This document shows positions 34,211 through 46,495 of a DNA stretch of 64,000 nt, one piece after another. Both the position numbers and the translations under genes were made by a program. The notes under the pieces were generated by a model, which saw only the letters and a list, made by a program, of their open reading frames with translations, was not told the origin of the DNA and did not search any database. This stretch comes from Diphasiastrum complanatum (lineage: Eukaryota > Streptophyta > Lycopodiopsida > Lycopodiales > Lycopodiaceae), in assembly GCA_029204225.1 (NCBI GenBank), contig CM055106.1, forward strand, positions 1,794,738 through 1,858,737. Direction: 5' to 3'. Position 1 is the first letter of the stretch. Every line of letters starts with the position of its first letter.

Positions 34211-35276
34211 TGCTCTTTCCTTCATAAGACTCCCTCTTAATGATTGCATCATAAGAAGTAGAAACCTCAAAGACATTAGAAGCTATGAAAAAATCATTAG
34301 TACCTTCAACATAATGATGATTGAAGTACTTTCTTTTTTCAAACAAGAACTTCTACTCAATGTTTTAGGTAATGACTCATATGATAATAATTCTTCCTCA
34401 CTATCATGCACAATGACCATTCAAAGTACATCCTACTTTGAACTCTTTACATACTTCACTTCTTCTTGACTTGTGACCATCTCCCTCACCAAGTCTCTTG
34501 ATAGAACCATTTGATCTACTCTCTTTATGAAGACATGTGACTCCACTTGATGAAAGAATGACTTTCTTGGACTCGTCACAAAAGAATGTAGAAGAACCAT
34601 CTCCTTCATGAATGGACCTAGCAACATCTTTTTCCATATGATCAAAGAAATCATTAGCAACAACTTTTTCCAAGGAAGAACCTTCACCACCTCCATTGAT
34701 GAAGTTAACTCTTTCCTTACCTTTTGCATGTTTGAACTTGCCATGAAGAACCATTGAAACACCATCATTATCCTCATAACTAGCACAAAGATGAACATCT
34801 CCAAGAAGCATATTAGATCTTGTCCTAGATCTAGCATAAGGAAGCTTTTTAGACTTTGCATAAGATCCACCAATCTTATTGATGCTAAAAGGTACATTTG
34901 GAAAGTTGAGACCAATCTTCATTTCCATTATATCCTTTTTGTTAGCCATAAAAAAAGCATCAAGCTTGAAAAGTCTACCTTGTCTATTGCCCCTAGCAAC
35001 CAAGATTTCTTCCTTTGTAATGAAACAAGCATCACCACCAAACTTTACCGTGTATCCTTTCTCTATCATTTGACCAACACTTAGCAAATTATTTGAAAGT
35101 GAAGGAATGTAAAGAACACCATCAAGTCTTGCTTTCCTATTAGTAGAGAGACCAATAGGAATTGAACGAATACCTTCAATCACACACTCACCACCATTGG
35201 CCATGTGAATTGCTTTCTTGCACTTTTTAGTGAATTTTTTAGCACTTAAATCCAATTTTCTACTTACTGGAATCAA
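34211..35276 (-). pseudogene. Copia fragment P fused to gypsy A (protease-region derivative)
   Basis: The minus-strand frame 35276-34404 carries copia protease-integrase linker text: KKAIHMANGGECVIEGIRSI, LSTNRKARLDGVLYIPSLSN and NLLSVGQMIEKG. It then decays into lower-similarity sequence (KSKKLPYARSRTRSNMLLGD) with no integrase catalytic core. It is most like copia C residues 335-420. It has neither LTRs nor target duplication. It joins gypsy RT at 34210 on one side and the gypsy J leader at about 35277 on the other, so it replaces the gag-protease part of a gypsy element. Confidence 0.8.
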
Positions 35277-35278
35277 AA

Positions 35279-35968
35279 TAACTCTCGCAAGTTCTTCTGT
35301 GTCCTGGTCTCACTGAGATGGAACTTCAAAATCCTCTGCGAGAGTTCTTGACCACTGGAACTGAAAATTTCACTGTCTGCGAGGGTTCACTGGTACTTTC
35401 CCGTCTTTTTTTCACTAAGATTTCTCGCACATGCACTTATACATCAAACTAACTCTCGCAAGCTTCTATGTGTCCTGGTCTCATTGAGATGGAACTTCAG
35501 AGGGCTTTGTGATAATTCTTATAAAGATTTGAATTTTTTTTTATTTTTTCAAGGGTTTTTTAAATTTTTTTTAGGATTTTTCTCTGATTTTTACAATCTG
35601 CTTGGAACCAATTCTCGCAGGCTTCTATGCAGGTCTGGGATAGTACCCTGGAGCTGCTGCCAGTCATGCAAGGGTTAATTCCCACTGATTCTGGAGACAT
35701 AAAAATCTGATGAGTTTTTTTTTGGCTCTTTTCCCTCCAAAATGCAGATTGGTGTGTTTTTTGAGTTTTTTGGATGATTGATTTGAGTTTCAAGCCCTTA
35801 GAGGTTGTTCAGGGCCTCCTCTACCCTCTCACACCTCCTCCGGTAGCTGTGAACAGTCCAAACACAAAAAAATACAGAAAACTAACTCTAAACCCCCAAA
35901 AATCTACCTAGACTACTTTAAAAAACAAGAAAATAGCTAAAATGCAACTAAACTAGTTAGTGGAAATC
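35279..35968 (-). repeat. Leader of gypsy J with repeated 160-171-bp units
   Basis: The word ACTCTCGCAAG and about 60 following bases (including GTCCTGGTCTCA and GAGATGGAACTTC) recur at 35281 and 35452. A third, weaker start (ATTCTCGCAGGCTTCTATG) lies near 35611. There is no coding sequence. It lies between primer site and the lost gag. Confidence 0.75.
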
Positions 35969-35988
35969 TATCCTCGGCAATGGCACCA
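35969..35988 (-). other. Primer binding site of gypsy J (tRNA-Asp type)
   Basis: The minus strand reads TGGTGCCATTGCCGAGGATA, close to the TGGCGCCGTTGCCGGGGA-type Asp primer site typical of Athila elements. Three bases separate it from the LTR. Confidence 0.8.
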
Positions 35989-35991
35989 CTA

Positions 35992-36878
<887 letters not shown>

Positions 36879-39083
36879 AATACTGTGAAGGTGAAGAAAT
36901 AAAGAGAGAGTTTTTTTGTGCTTATTCTCCATCTCAAAATGGAGTAGCTGAGAGGAAAAACAGATCTTTATGTGAATGCGCTAAAGCAATTCGAGTAGCA
37001 ACTTCTTTGCCTATTGAATATTGGGGTGAAGCTATAAATTGTGCAAACTATTTGTGCAATAGATTACCTCACAATGCACTTGCTGGAAAATCACCTTTTG
37101 AAGTATTGTTTAAGAAGAAACCTAAGGTAGATCACCTTAGAGTTTTTGGTTGTGCTTGCTTTGTTAGTGTGCCCTTGGAAACAAGGAAAAGAGATGATCC
37201 TAATTCTATTAAAGGGATCATGGTTGGATATGCATCCAACAAGAAAGCTTACAGAATCTATATTCCCTCTACCTCAACTACAATTGAGAGTAGGGATGTT
37301 ATATTCCATGAAGATCAAAAATACATTCTTGAGGAGGCCGAGTTCAAAGATTCTCACAAAGATACTCCAATCATTACCCTTGAAGATTATCATGGAGAGA
37401 TGGGGCCGAGAATTGAGGAGGAGTCACCTCGAATCTTTTCACCAAGGAGATCTCAAAGAGAAAGATCCGTGCCTAGAAGGCTTACCTATGAAGATAGAGG
37501 CAAGCAAGTGGAAATCAACTCCACTAATTATGCTTGTTTTATCTCTCATGAGGAGCCAAAGGATGTATATGATGAACTCAACTCGAAGGAATGGTACCTT
37601 GCCATGAAGGAGGAATATGAAGCTTTGATGTCCAATAAGACATTGTGGATCTTCCATCCAACAAGCACATCATTGGTTGCAAGTGGGTTTTTTGAGTCAA
37701 GTATAATCAAGATGGCACAATCAACAAGTACAAGGCTAGGCTTTGTGCTAAAGGTTTTACTCAAGTTTATGGACTTGATTATGAGGAGACCTTTTCCCCA
37801 ATTGCAAAGATGGTATCAATTAGAATCATAATTTCTCTTGCTTGTTTTTTCAATTGGCAAGTTCTTCAACTAGATGTCTCTAATGCATTTCTAAATGGGT
37901 ATCTCGAAGAAGAGATTTATATGGATCAGCCTATTGGGTTCATCCATGATAAAGAAAAAGTTTGCTTGCTCTTCAAAAGTTTATATGGATTGAAGCAAGC
38001 TCCAGGGTCATGGTATTCTCGACTTAACACCTTTCTTGAGTCACTAGGATTTAATCTTAGTAACTATGATCCTTCTTTATATGTCAAGTTCTTTGATAAA
38101 GATATTGTCATTCTTCTTATGTTGATGATATCATTCTGACAAGAAGTAGTATCAAGTTAGTTGAGGAAGCCAGAGTTGCACTTGGAAAAGAGTTCAAGAT
38201 GCAAGATCTTGGAAAAATTCACTATATTCTAAGATTAGAGATTGACTTTCTTAAAGATAAAGCTTTTGTATGTCAATCCAAGTATGCTCTTTCAATGTTA
38301 AAGAAGTTCAATATGTTGAATTGTAAGATTATAGAAACACCTATGGAGCAAAATGTAAAGGATTCTAATAAAGGTGATGGAAGATCCTTCGTGGACATCA
38401 CACTTTTTAGAAGTCTTATAGGCTCCTTAATTTGGCTCACAATAACTAGACCTGACATAAGCTTTAGTGTTCATAAGTTGAGCCAGGCTATGCAAAATCC
38501 TACTATCTATCATTGGAAATTGGCCAAGAGAGTGCTTAGATATATATCTTCAACTTTTGATTTTGTTTTATTGTATAAAAGTGAAGATCTTTCCATTATT
38601 GATTATTCTGACTCGGATTTTGCAAGTGATAGAGCAGATCGAAGATCGACAAGTGCTTATGTCATATATCTTGGAGGAAACTTGATATCTTGGCTTTCCA
38701 AAAAGCAAGATACTGTATCACTCTCATCATGTGAAGCTGAGTACAAGGCACTCACTACAACAACAAAGGAAGTGCTTTGGATCAAGAGGTTACTAGTGGA
38801 ACTAAAGATAATCTTGGAAGAGGATCTACCTATGATCATGTGTGACAACATTTCAGCCCAAGCCCTTGCCAACAACCCGATATTCCATGCAAGGAGCAAG
38901 CATATCGAAGTTGCACATCACTTCGTGAGAGAGAAGCTCATTGGAGGAGAAATCAATTTGGAGCACATTGACACATCATCTTGCATTGCTGATATGCTCA
39001 CCAAACCGTTGAGCAAAAGTTTCTTCATCAAGCATAGAGCCAATCTTGGAGTTATACCAAGATCCATGTTCAAATCAATGTAG
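36879..39083 (+). pseudogene. Copia K: integrase C-terminus, RT and RNase H
   Basis: The reading starts abruptly at 36879 (KYCEGEEIKREFFCAYSP), then QNGVAERKN with the integrase Glu, SFEVLFKKKPKVDHLRVFGC and the linker. RT begins with EWYLAMKEEYEALMSNKT, shifts frame near 37640, resumes at 37810 (SIRIIISLACFFNWQVLQLD, GLKQAPGSWYSRL) and shifts again just before YVDDIIL at about 38120. From 38199 to 39083 the RT end and RNase H are open (LSSCEAEYKALTTTTKEVLW, HARSKHIEVAHHFV). It is close to copias D and E. Its front half is missing where the gypsy J LTR begins. Confidence 0.93.
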
Positions 39084-39088
39084 ATTAT

Positions 39089-39100
39089 TTTTAGGAGGAG
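39089..39100 (+). other. Polypurine tract of copia K
   Basis: TTTTAGGAGGAG lies directly before the 3' LTR. Confidence 0.88.
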
Positions 39101-39836
39101 TGTTAAAATTGAAAAACAAATCATATTGATTTCTTGGCTTGCTACAAATGTTGTACCATGCAAGTATGTAGCTCATAAATGCAAAATGCCAAGTTTAGCC
39201 TACATAGAACTCGAGCTACATGGTTATGTATTGTCTAGATTGAAGAATACAACTTGCATATAGTTTGTAGACATAGAATTGGCAAATTCATGCTTGTAGA
39301 AACTCGTGGCAATTCACATGCATTAATTGTAAGTGATCCATAGTGACATGCAAGGCATGCACAAAGTGTAATGGACACATGCATGATGATTTGTACTTTG
39401 TTAGTTAGAACTAATACACTTGTAAAAAGTTGGTAGAATTTCATGCATGGCAAGTGACAAATGTCACATAGACTCTAGATGTCATTTCAGTAGTCATTTT
39501 GGAATGGATGGATGTGGTTCTACCTCGACATTAGAGGAGTTTTGAGCTCCAAAAAGCCCGGCGCCAATGGCGCCGGCGCCACTGTGACCAGAATCTAGCC
39601 GGCGCCAAGTTCCTATGGCTAAAAATCTTTGATCGGTTCTAGCGAAGTCCAGAGAGCTCAGATCGATGTGCAATCACCTCACACGATCTAGGCATGATTA
39701 AAGGAAGCCTGGGGATCAATAAAATCTAGAGAGAGAAAATGACTTTCTAGAAAGTGAAAATTCTAGAGAGAGAAAAACATGCTTTACCAGCTTGGGTAGA
39801 GTGCTTGGTATGAGGGGGGGGGGGGTGCCGAATCAC
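39101..39836 (+). repeat. 3' LTR of copia K (3' end approximate)
   Basis: It starts TGTTAAAATTGAAAAAC, like the solo LTR at 6548. A possible end is ATCACA at 39836, but no target duplication confirms it. A GC-rich stretch at 39558-39606 has four GGCGCC palindromes. A run of 12 G lies near 39815. Confidence 0.65.
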
Positions 39837-40472
39837 AACAATACTATAGGGGAGTGCGGGTTGCGACTCAGGGCGAGCTCCAACCAAGTCTCAGCCTCCC
39901 TTGCTGGAATGTTGTCATGGCTCTCGCCTTGGCATGCTAGCGCCCCGGAGACTAGGGTCGGTCACACATTTGACATGTAACCTTCTCAGATTTATCAATA
40001 AAGTGGCATTTTTCTCAAACTGACTCTGATTACCTTCTGGGTTTCAGTGTTCGGTAAAAGCGCCAGTTGTAAGGCCGCTTCAAAATTTTTAAGTTGGCAC
40101 ATAGCTGAGGGTCGTATCCCGGGACGCCAGCGGTATGCCGTCGGGACCATTCGGTCCGCGGCGCCAGCGGTATGTTGTCGGAACCATTTGGTCCAGGAAC
40201 TGGTTGTCTCCATATCTGTCGCGGATTGTGGTTCTGAGTGTTCCTTGCATGAACGTGAATGGGTTAAGCTCTTAGGGAACGGGCTCTAACCTGTCGACTG
40301 AGTTGGATGGCTTGCTTGGGTGGAAGTTACCTGTTTATGGCTGTCCAGTTTGGCATGGTGCCAGGTAGGCTTCCAGTGCTCGTGACGAAGCTTTCAGTTG
40401 GTTAAGTCTGATGTAAGTCAGACCGCTTGCTTGGAATGAATGTTACTCGTTTGTAATGAAGCTTCGAGTTGG
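39837..40472. repeat. GC-rich interval with local tandem repeats
   Basis: There is no gene. A 37-bp unit, CGCCAGCGGTATG(C/T)(C/T)GTCGG plus (G/A)ACCATT(C/T)GGTCC, occurs twice at about 40124-40195. Words such as GGCTTGCTTGG and AGTTGGTTAAGT recur three times between 40300 and 40620. It is probably the 3' untranslated part or LTR of gypsy I. Confidence 0.6.
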
Positions 40473-41513
40473 TTAAGTTTGATGTATGTCGGGCGGCTTG
40501 CTTGGAGGGAAGTCACCCACATCGGGACCCCCGATCTGGCATGGCGCCAGGTTGGATCTCAATGTTGGTTTTCGGAACTTCAAGTTGGTTAAGTCTGATC
40601 GTTGTTGGCGAGTCGGCTGCTTGTATGTCAAGTGGGTTTGGATGGCAAGAGTTGAAGGCTGGGAAGCTAAGTCATGGTTCCCGGCTCCCTTTGGGATGCC
40701 TGCACTACAAGATGCTGGCTTTGAAGAATCAGCAACAACAGTAGTTCCACCGGTTTCCATTGTCACAGCTTCACTCTCCATAGCAGTGGTGGCTGCTACT
40801 TCGACTACTTGTGCAACATTGGATGTAACCGGAATAGGAACAAAAATGAGGCTGGAAAGATCAATTGGCTTGGGAGCCAACATCCTTCCCGTCAGCAGTA
40901 TTTTCTCTTACTCAGTCAAAATTTGAAAGTGAGCGCATAGGCAAGAAACATGGGCTCCGACACCAGAAAACTTTTGATGTTTGATCCAGCGGAAAAAAGC
41001 TTTGTATGTGATAACGTCGAAGCACACTGGATTACCCGCAAGCACATCCAATATGTAACCAAAATTTTGAACTGAAATTGTCGCATTCGCATCCGTAAAA
41101 AATATTGCTTGGTTTGCATATTTACAAAAGAGTTTGAATGCCGCATCTCGGATCATAGAGATTTTGTACCCTTTTGTGGGTACGAAGCAGTTGCTTAATA
41201 AGTGGGCAGCTTCATCCACCGAATCACTATTTGTCACAACCAGCTTCCCATCCAATGGTAGTCCGAGGGATGTGCAAAACAAGTCTTCGGAGATGGTGAA
41301 GAATTTGCCTCGTACATGAACTTTGAATTCCTCCTCCAAAATTGAATGGATAGAGTTCACAAACTCAGTACTGACTTTAGAGAGGATGATGGAGGGGTCC
41401 ACTTTCAAATCACCCAACCTGCATTGATCCAAAAAGGACTGGATGGATGCTAGGCAGATTCTCGCGCATGCTTTCCAGATGATATTAAAGCTAGAACTGG
41501 ATCCGGAAGCCAT
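40473..41513 (-). pseudogene. Extra ORF downstream of gypsy I pol
   Basis: ATG at 41513 opens MASGSSSSFNIIWKACARIC. The frame runs 201 codons to a TAA at 40908 and continues in the same frame past that stop (MLAPKPIDLSSLIFVPIPV) to 40473. Blocks include VHVRGKFFTISEDLFCTSLG, EAAHLLSNCFVP and NFGYILDVLAGNPVC. The tail is Ser/Thr/Pro-rich, as in gypsy H. There is no signal peptide, membrane segment or fusion-like region. I recall similar V-R-G-K ... L-G-L-P text from uncharacterised plant retroelement ORFs, but cannot prove a family. It lies 3' of integrase on the same strand, the additional-ORF position of Athila/Tat elements. Function unknown. Confidence 0.55.
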
Positions 41514-41889
41514 TGGTCAAATGTTTGACGATAGCCCCGTACATCGCAATAGTTTGCAAAAGAGTGCTTTAATCACAAAGAGAATGAGCGCAGGAAAGCA
41601 TAAACTCGCAGGTAGAAAGTGTAAAGAAGAAAAATGGAAAATAACTCTGATAAGCAGAAGCGGTGTGGAAGGGATGATGACGTGGCATGGTGACTTGTCA
41701 CTTCCATTTATGGAGGACGTGCATGGCCCAGTGCTTGAAACTATAATTGCCAGATCGATCTTTAATGACGGAAGACCGTTTGTGAAAAGAAAAGAAATAA
41801 ATTAAGAAGAAACAATATATGTGAGCGTACAGACGTGTGAATAATGATGATCATGTGGCCATCATCTTTAATGAAGGGATACAAAAAGT

Positions 41890-42300
41890 ATGTCAAGAGA
41901 TTCTCGAAAGATTCTCAAAATTATGCTAGAAAGATTCTAGAAAGTTTCGCAAAACTTTCTCAAAGGATCCTAAAAATAATACAGACTCTCAAAAATTTTA
42001 GCAGCATACTAGAAAATTTCTCAAAAAACTGGAGAAAATGCTAGAAAAGATTCTAGAAAAATTCTCGAAAACGATTTACGAAAATTTGATTAACAAATTG
42101 AGTGTCACAAAAAGTTCTCGAAAAGTTCTCGAAAATACTTTAAAAATGATATTGAAAGATTGAGAGAAGTCAAGAGAAATTCTCGAAAATTTCACGAAAC
42201 ATTATGAAAAATGTTGGACGGTGGTAGAAAATTTCACAAAAATTTCTAGAAAGAAAAGTTGCGAAAATTTTTAGACAAGATAAAAGAAAATTCGCGATTA
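41890..42300. repeat. Degenerate 64-bp-period repeat rich in TTCNNGAA palindromes
   Basis: TTCNNGAA starts at 41901, 41935, 42051, 42062, 42115, 42126, 42180, 42191 and 42244. Three pairs have 11-bp spacing and the pairs recur every 64-65 bp. The region is A-rich and lies between gypsy I integrase and its extra ORF. TTCnnGAA is the core of heat-shock elements, but the exact nTTCnnGAAnnTTCn spacing is not met. Confidence 0.8.
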
Positions 42301-42365
42301 ATTCCAAAAAATTGATAGAAAATAATAAGAATAAAAAAATAAAAATAAAAAAATTCTAGTCAAAG

Positions 42366-43157
42366 ATAGTATTTCTTCAGTCTGGACCCATTAATACGTG
42401 TAGGTAAGTGTTCACCTTCAAGTGATTAAAGTTGCACAGAACCATTGTCAAACACCTCTATGATTTTATACGGTCCAAGCCATCGCATATGGAGTTTTCC
42501 AGGGAACTTTTGATGGCGATTGTCATATATCAGCGCATAATCATCAGCTTTAAGATCACATTTTTTTATATGACTGTCGTATTTCTTCTTTCTTTGTTTC
42601 TGGATTTCCTCCGTTAGTTTTTGTGAAGTCTCATGAGCTTCAACTAGTTCTTTAATATTAGTCAACCTTTCATTTATACATTCTGCATCTGTTCGTTGAG
42701 CTTGAATACGAAAGGTTTTCACATCAAATTCAATTGGCAAAATAGGATGCATACAATTTGTAAGAAAATATGGTGTCTGTTTCGTTGTGATTTTTTCTGT
42801 GTTGTGATAAGCCCAGAGAACTGGTGGTAGTTTCTGATCCCAATCCATTGCATGTGCGATAGTAATTTTAGTCAGGATCTTATATAAAATTCCATTAGCT
42901 CTTTCTGTCAACTCGTTTGCTTTTGGATTATATGATGTAGTTTTTCTGTGTTTGATCAGGAAATAGGTTGTCAGCAACCATATTGTATCATTTAGAAAAT
43001 GTGTACCTCGGTCACTTACTAGTTCGAGTGGACAGCCATATCTTGTGATTATACTTTTGAATAAGAATGTCACGACAGTTTTCTCATCGTCTTGTTTCGT
43101 CGCCTCTGCTTCAACGTCTTGGTAGCATAATCCGTTGCAACTGAAATATAACGACAT
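42366..43157 (-). pseudogene. Gypsy I: integrase core and C-terminus
   Basis: The minus-strand frame 43157-42426 has FKSIITRYGCPLELVSDRGTHF with the second catalytic Asp. The Glu region is altered (YNPKANELTERANG). YDNRHQKFPGKLHMRWLGPY and DNGSVQL follow. A TAA then interrupts the usual ending, which reads on as LEGEHLPTRINGSRLKKY to about 42366. The first catalytic Asp is in the upstream overlapping frame (43070-44086). The frame change between them disables the enzyme. Confidence 0.9.
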
Positions 43158-44086
43158 TTTGTATGTCGGGTAACAGGTTTAATTGGACCGACAAAGTCAA
43201 TCCCCCACTTCTCGAATGGTGCAAGAGACAGGATTGGTGTCAACGGCCAATTCATTGCTTTTGTAGGCTTACCAGATCTCTGGCATGGATCACATGAACG
43301 AATAAAATTTGATACATCCTTGAACATTGTTGGCCACCAATACTTGGTAGTCGATATCTTATTAGCTGTATTCTTCAAAGCAAAATGTCCACCAACATCT
43401 TCTGAGTGTAAGGCTTTAACGACCTTTTTAATGTCTTCAGTTTTGAGACATCTTCGTAGTTGATGGTTAGCACCAAGCTTGTACAGAACATTGCTAATAA
43501 TTGTATAAGGTGGTACCTTATATTGAAAATTAGTCTTTTGCTCCAAATGGTAACCATCCGGATATATCTGATCCTTGAGATAAGTAATAATATCAGAATA
43601 TAGCGAATTTGTAGATGAAATCTCGAATAAATGTTCGTCTGGAAAATCATCATTGATAGGGTCTTCAGTTTTTCCGGTGTTGAGTCGCCATAGATAATCA
43701 GCATTCGTATGATATTTTCCTTGACGAAGCTCTACTTGATAAGTAAATTCGTGTAGAAGTAGAACCCATCGAGCAATTCGTCCTGATAGATCTGGCTTAT
43801 TTACAAGATACTTAATAACATAATGATCCAAATGAAAAATAAATGCATATCCCAGCAAATAATGCCAAAATTTTTTAACGAAAATCATGCCAAGTGCTTC
43901 CCTTTCTGTAGCCGAATAATTCTTCTCTGATGCACTGAGCTGCCGACTTGCATAGTAGATGAGATGATCCTTCTTCTGGTCGTCCTTCTGGCTTAGACAG
44001 ACGCCAATAACAAATGCAGAAACATCCACATAATTGTGAAATAAAATAGCCCAGTTGGGTGGTCTCAGAATAGGAGCATTGATCAA
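43070..44086 (-). pseudogene. Gypsy I: RNase H and integrase N-terminal half
   Basis: The 338-codon frame starts in the RT/RNase H junction (INAPILRPPNWAILFHNYVD). RNase H retains YSATEREALGMIF and GKYHTNADYLWRL. The conserved TDAS is VDVS here. The integrase zinc domain is LHSEDVGGHFALK ... CDPCQ. The core starts with WGIDFVGPIKPVTRHTKCRY (first catalytic Asp) and the frame is lost after YATK. It overlaps the next frame at 43157. Confidence 0.92.
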
Positions 44087-45047
44087 CCTTTGCTTAAGAT
44101 CTTCAAATGCTTCTGCTGTTCATTTGTCCACAAGTATTCCACTTGTTTCTTCAGTAGATGTATAAGAGAGACAACAATAGAAGCATGATTTTGAATAAAT
44201 CTTCTGTAATAGCCAACATGTCCTAAGAAAGCTCTTAGTTCACGTACATTGGTTGGTATCTGGAGATTCTTTATAAGCTCAACTTTATCTTTGTCGACTT
44301 CTATTCCTTTGTTAGATATTCTGTGTTCGAGCAATATTCCTTCTTTCATACCAAAAAAAACATTTCTCTGGATGAAGAGATAAACAAGTATCTCGACACC
44401 GTTGCAATGTTAATTTCAGCTTTTGCAGGTGTGTCTTTATATCACTGTATACACAAAAATCATCAATAAATATTTCGAGAAAATTTCTCAGGAAGGCAAC
44501 ACAAATTAGCATCATGATTTGCTGAAAAGTCGCTGGAGCGTTACAAAGGCCAAAGGGCATTTTGTTGTAGGCATAAGTGCCCCAATCCAACCTGATTATA
44601 TCTAGAAAAGTCGTCACATAAACTGTAATGCTCTTGACCAGCAACCTGATCTAGGATGGAATCAGTGAAAGGCAGAGGATGATGGTCCTTCCTTGTGGCA
44701 GCATTGAGTTTCTGAAAATCTTGGCATATTCGTATTTTGCCAGTCTTCTTCTTTGGGATGACAACAATGGGCGAAACCCATTCACTACTTAAGATGGGAT
44801 AGATTATACCTACCTTAAGGTGCTTGTTAAGTTTGTCCTTGACCATGAGAGAGTACTTAGGATTGAGATGATATTGTCTCTGTTGAATAGGTACAACATC
44901 TTCCTTAAGATCAATTCGGTGCTCTCCGAATTCTGCAGGTATACCCTTCAAATCGTCGAGCGACCAGACAAAAACGTCTTGATACTCCTTCAATAGTTCA
45001 ATGAATTCCACTAACTTTGATTCTCCAAGTGACTTTGAAACATGCAC
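44083..45047 (-). pseudogene. Gypsy I: reverse transcriptase in three frames
   Basis: Frame one (45047-44541) has the pre-RT linker FVWSLDDLKGIPAEFGEHRI and SSEWVSPIVVIPKKKTGKIR through YSLCDDFSRYNQV. Frame two (to 44312) has NKMPFGLCNAPATFQQIM and the catalytic FIDDFCVYS, with Tyr changed to Phe at the first position. Frame three (44349-44083) has LGHVGYYRRFIQNHASIVV. Two frameshifts make it inactive. The text is nearest to Athila/Tat-type gypsy RT. Confidence 0.92.
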
Positions 45048-45074
45048 AAATATGCCAGGTGCAAGTTCAATCAG

Positions 45075-45419
45075 TTAAGTAGAATCTGGTAAAATGATAT
45101 CTTCTGTCATACTGGCCTTGGTATGGCCATGAATTTCACGCATGGTTAACTCCACATATGTTTTCTTGTCATCAACCTGGTTCTTGTTACCAAATTCGTG
45201 TTCAGATTCGTCACTCGAATTGTCAGACTCTTTCAAGTTCATGTCTGCAACGTTAATTTCTTCATACAAAACATCCGCTTCAGCGTTGCAGGCATCGAAG
45301 AATTCTTTGTCATTAGCATTCTCGTAACATTCAAAATACTGTACTTCAATATCAGACTCATTGAAAAAATAATTGAAGGCATACGAAGATTCTTCTGATG
45401 TAAAGCTGGTGTCAGACAT
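45075..45419 (-). pseudogene. Gypsy I: acidic linker between protease and RT
   Basis: A 114-codon open frame, Asp/Glu/Ser-rich (MSDTSFTSEESSYAFNYFF, ... NSSDESEHEFGNKN), ends before the RT frame. Such linkers are common in this element type. No catalytic motif is present. Confidence 0.6.
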
Positions 45420-45439
45420 AGGAGTTTATCCTTCATATT

Positions 45440-46495
45440 TGTCACGACTCCAGGTTATGATTTATTTTGCTAGCTTACCTCAGTTATTGGTCTCACCAGT
45501 CGGAAATCTCAGCTCTCTGGATTTCCAATGTATACTTGCATTTGATTGATAAAGCCAAGGTCGTCCAATCAGCACAGAATAGCAATCCTATTGATAGGCG
45601 ATAATTTTTTGGTTAAACCACCATTTTATAGGGAGATTTGCACTTATGATGATGACAAACGAGTGGTTTGATAACAATGAAATTCATTGTGAATGGCTTG
45701 GCTTGAATGTAGACAGTGGCATCCTTCAGTTCTCCAACAAGTTTTCGTTGTGTCGAATCAGCTAACTTGATGTTTTGTTGTGTCGGTTGAATGTCAGTCA
45801 GCCCCAGAGCATGAGCTGTGTCTTCTTTATTATATTCACACTAAAACCAAAGTCAATTGGCACTTTTTCAATCAAGCATCCCGCAATGGTAATATCAATC
45901 TCAGGTGCACCACGATCACCTAAATCGATAGACAAAACATCAGCATTTGGCAGAGAAATTTTTTTTTCTTTTTCGGCACAAAAAGGCCTTTCAGTTGCTT
46001 TCTGTAATAAGTGTTATCTGCCAACAGTTGTTCAAAAGTAATGTTCGGACAAAGAGATCCAATCTCAATCACAATGTCATATTCTTTCGTCTTCGATTTC
46101 GAGGTTGGTTTATCGATAACAGCACTAGACAATTTTGTCTTCACGATTTCTTCATCCTCTTCCTCGAAAGTGACCACCTTTTCTGCAGCAACTGTTTGAA
46201 GTTCAGCGTTGATGATTTCCTTTGATTCTGTTGAGATATCTTTTGCAAATAACTTCACAGCATCGCGGTCATAGTCAGGGTCATCTTTCAGATCTTCTTT
46301 AGTCATAGATTTGTTTGTTGTTTTGCTAGAGGATTTCTTCTTCGAGGATTTTTTGCACTTTGTCGAAGATTTTTGATCAGGTTTCGAGGAGCTTTTGCTT
46401 CTCGTTGTGACTTTGAATAATTTTTCCACGTCACTTGGCCAGGACTGATCTTCTGTCTTTGCCAGTTTTTCTTCAATAACGTCAATTCTCTGCAC
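45440..46495 (-). pseudogene. Gypsy I: gag C-terminal linker and protease region
   Basis: Frame 46495-45920 is Lys/Ser-rich, then acidic (TRSKSSSKPDQKSSTK, EEEDEEIVKTKLSS). It ends in a poly-Lys run created near an A/T homopolymer at about 45960. Below it, in broken frames to 45440, lies a protease-like segment (NIKLADSTQRKLVGELKDAT, QAKPFTMNFIVIKPLV). The catalytic D-S/T-G cannot be read clearly. Confidence 0.65.

Noticed and set aside
40469-40926. Plus-strand ORFs at 40469-40744 and 40486-40926
   Set aside because: Mirror frames of the gypsy I extra ORF and of GC-rich repeats. No domain character.
41890-42300. Calling the TTCNNGAA cluster a proven heat-shock promoter
   Set aside because: The trimeric nTTCnnGAAnnTTCn spacing is not strictly met and the region is A-rich, so it is kept only as a finding.
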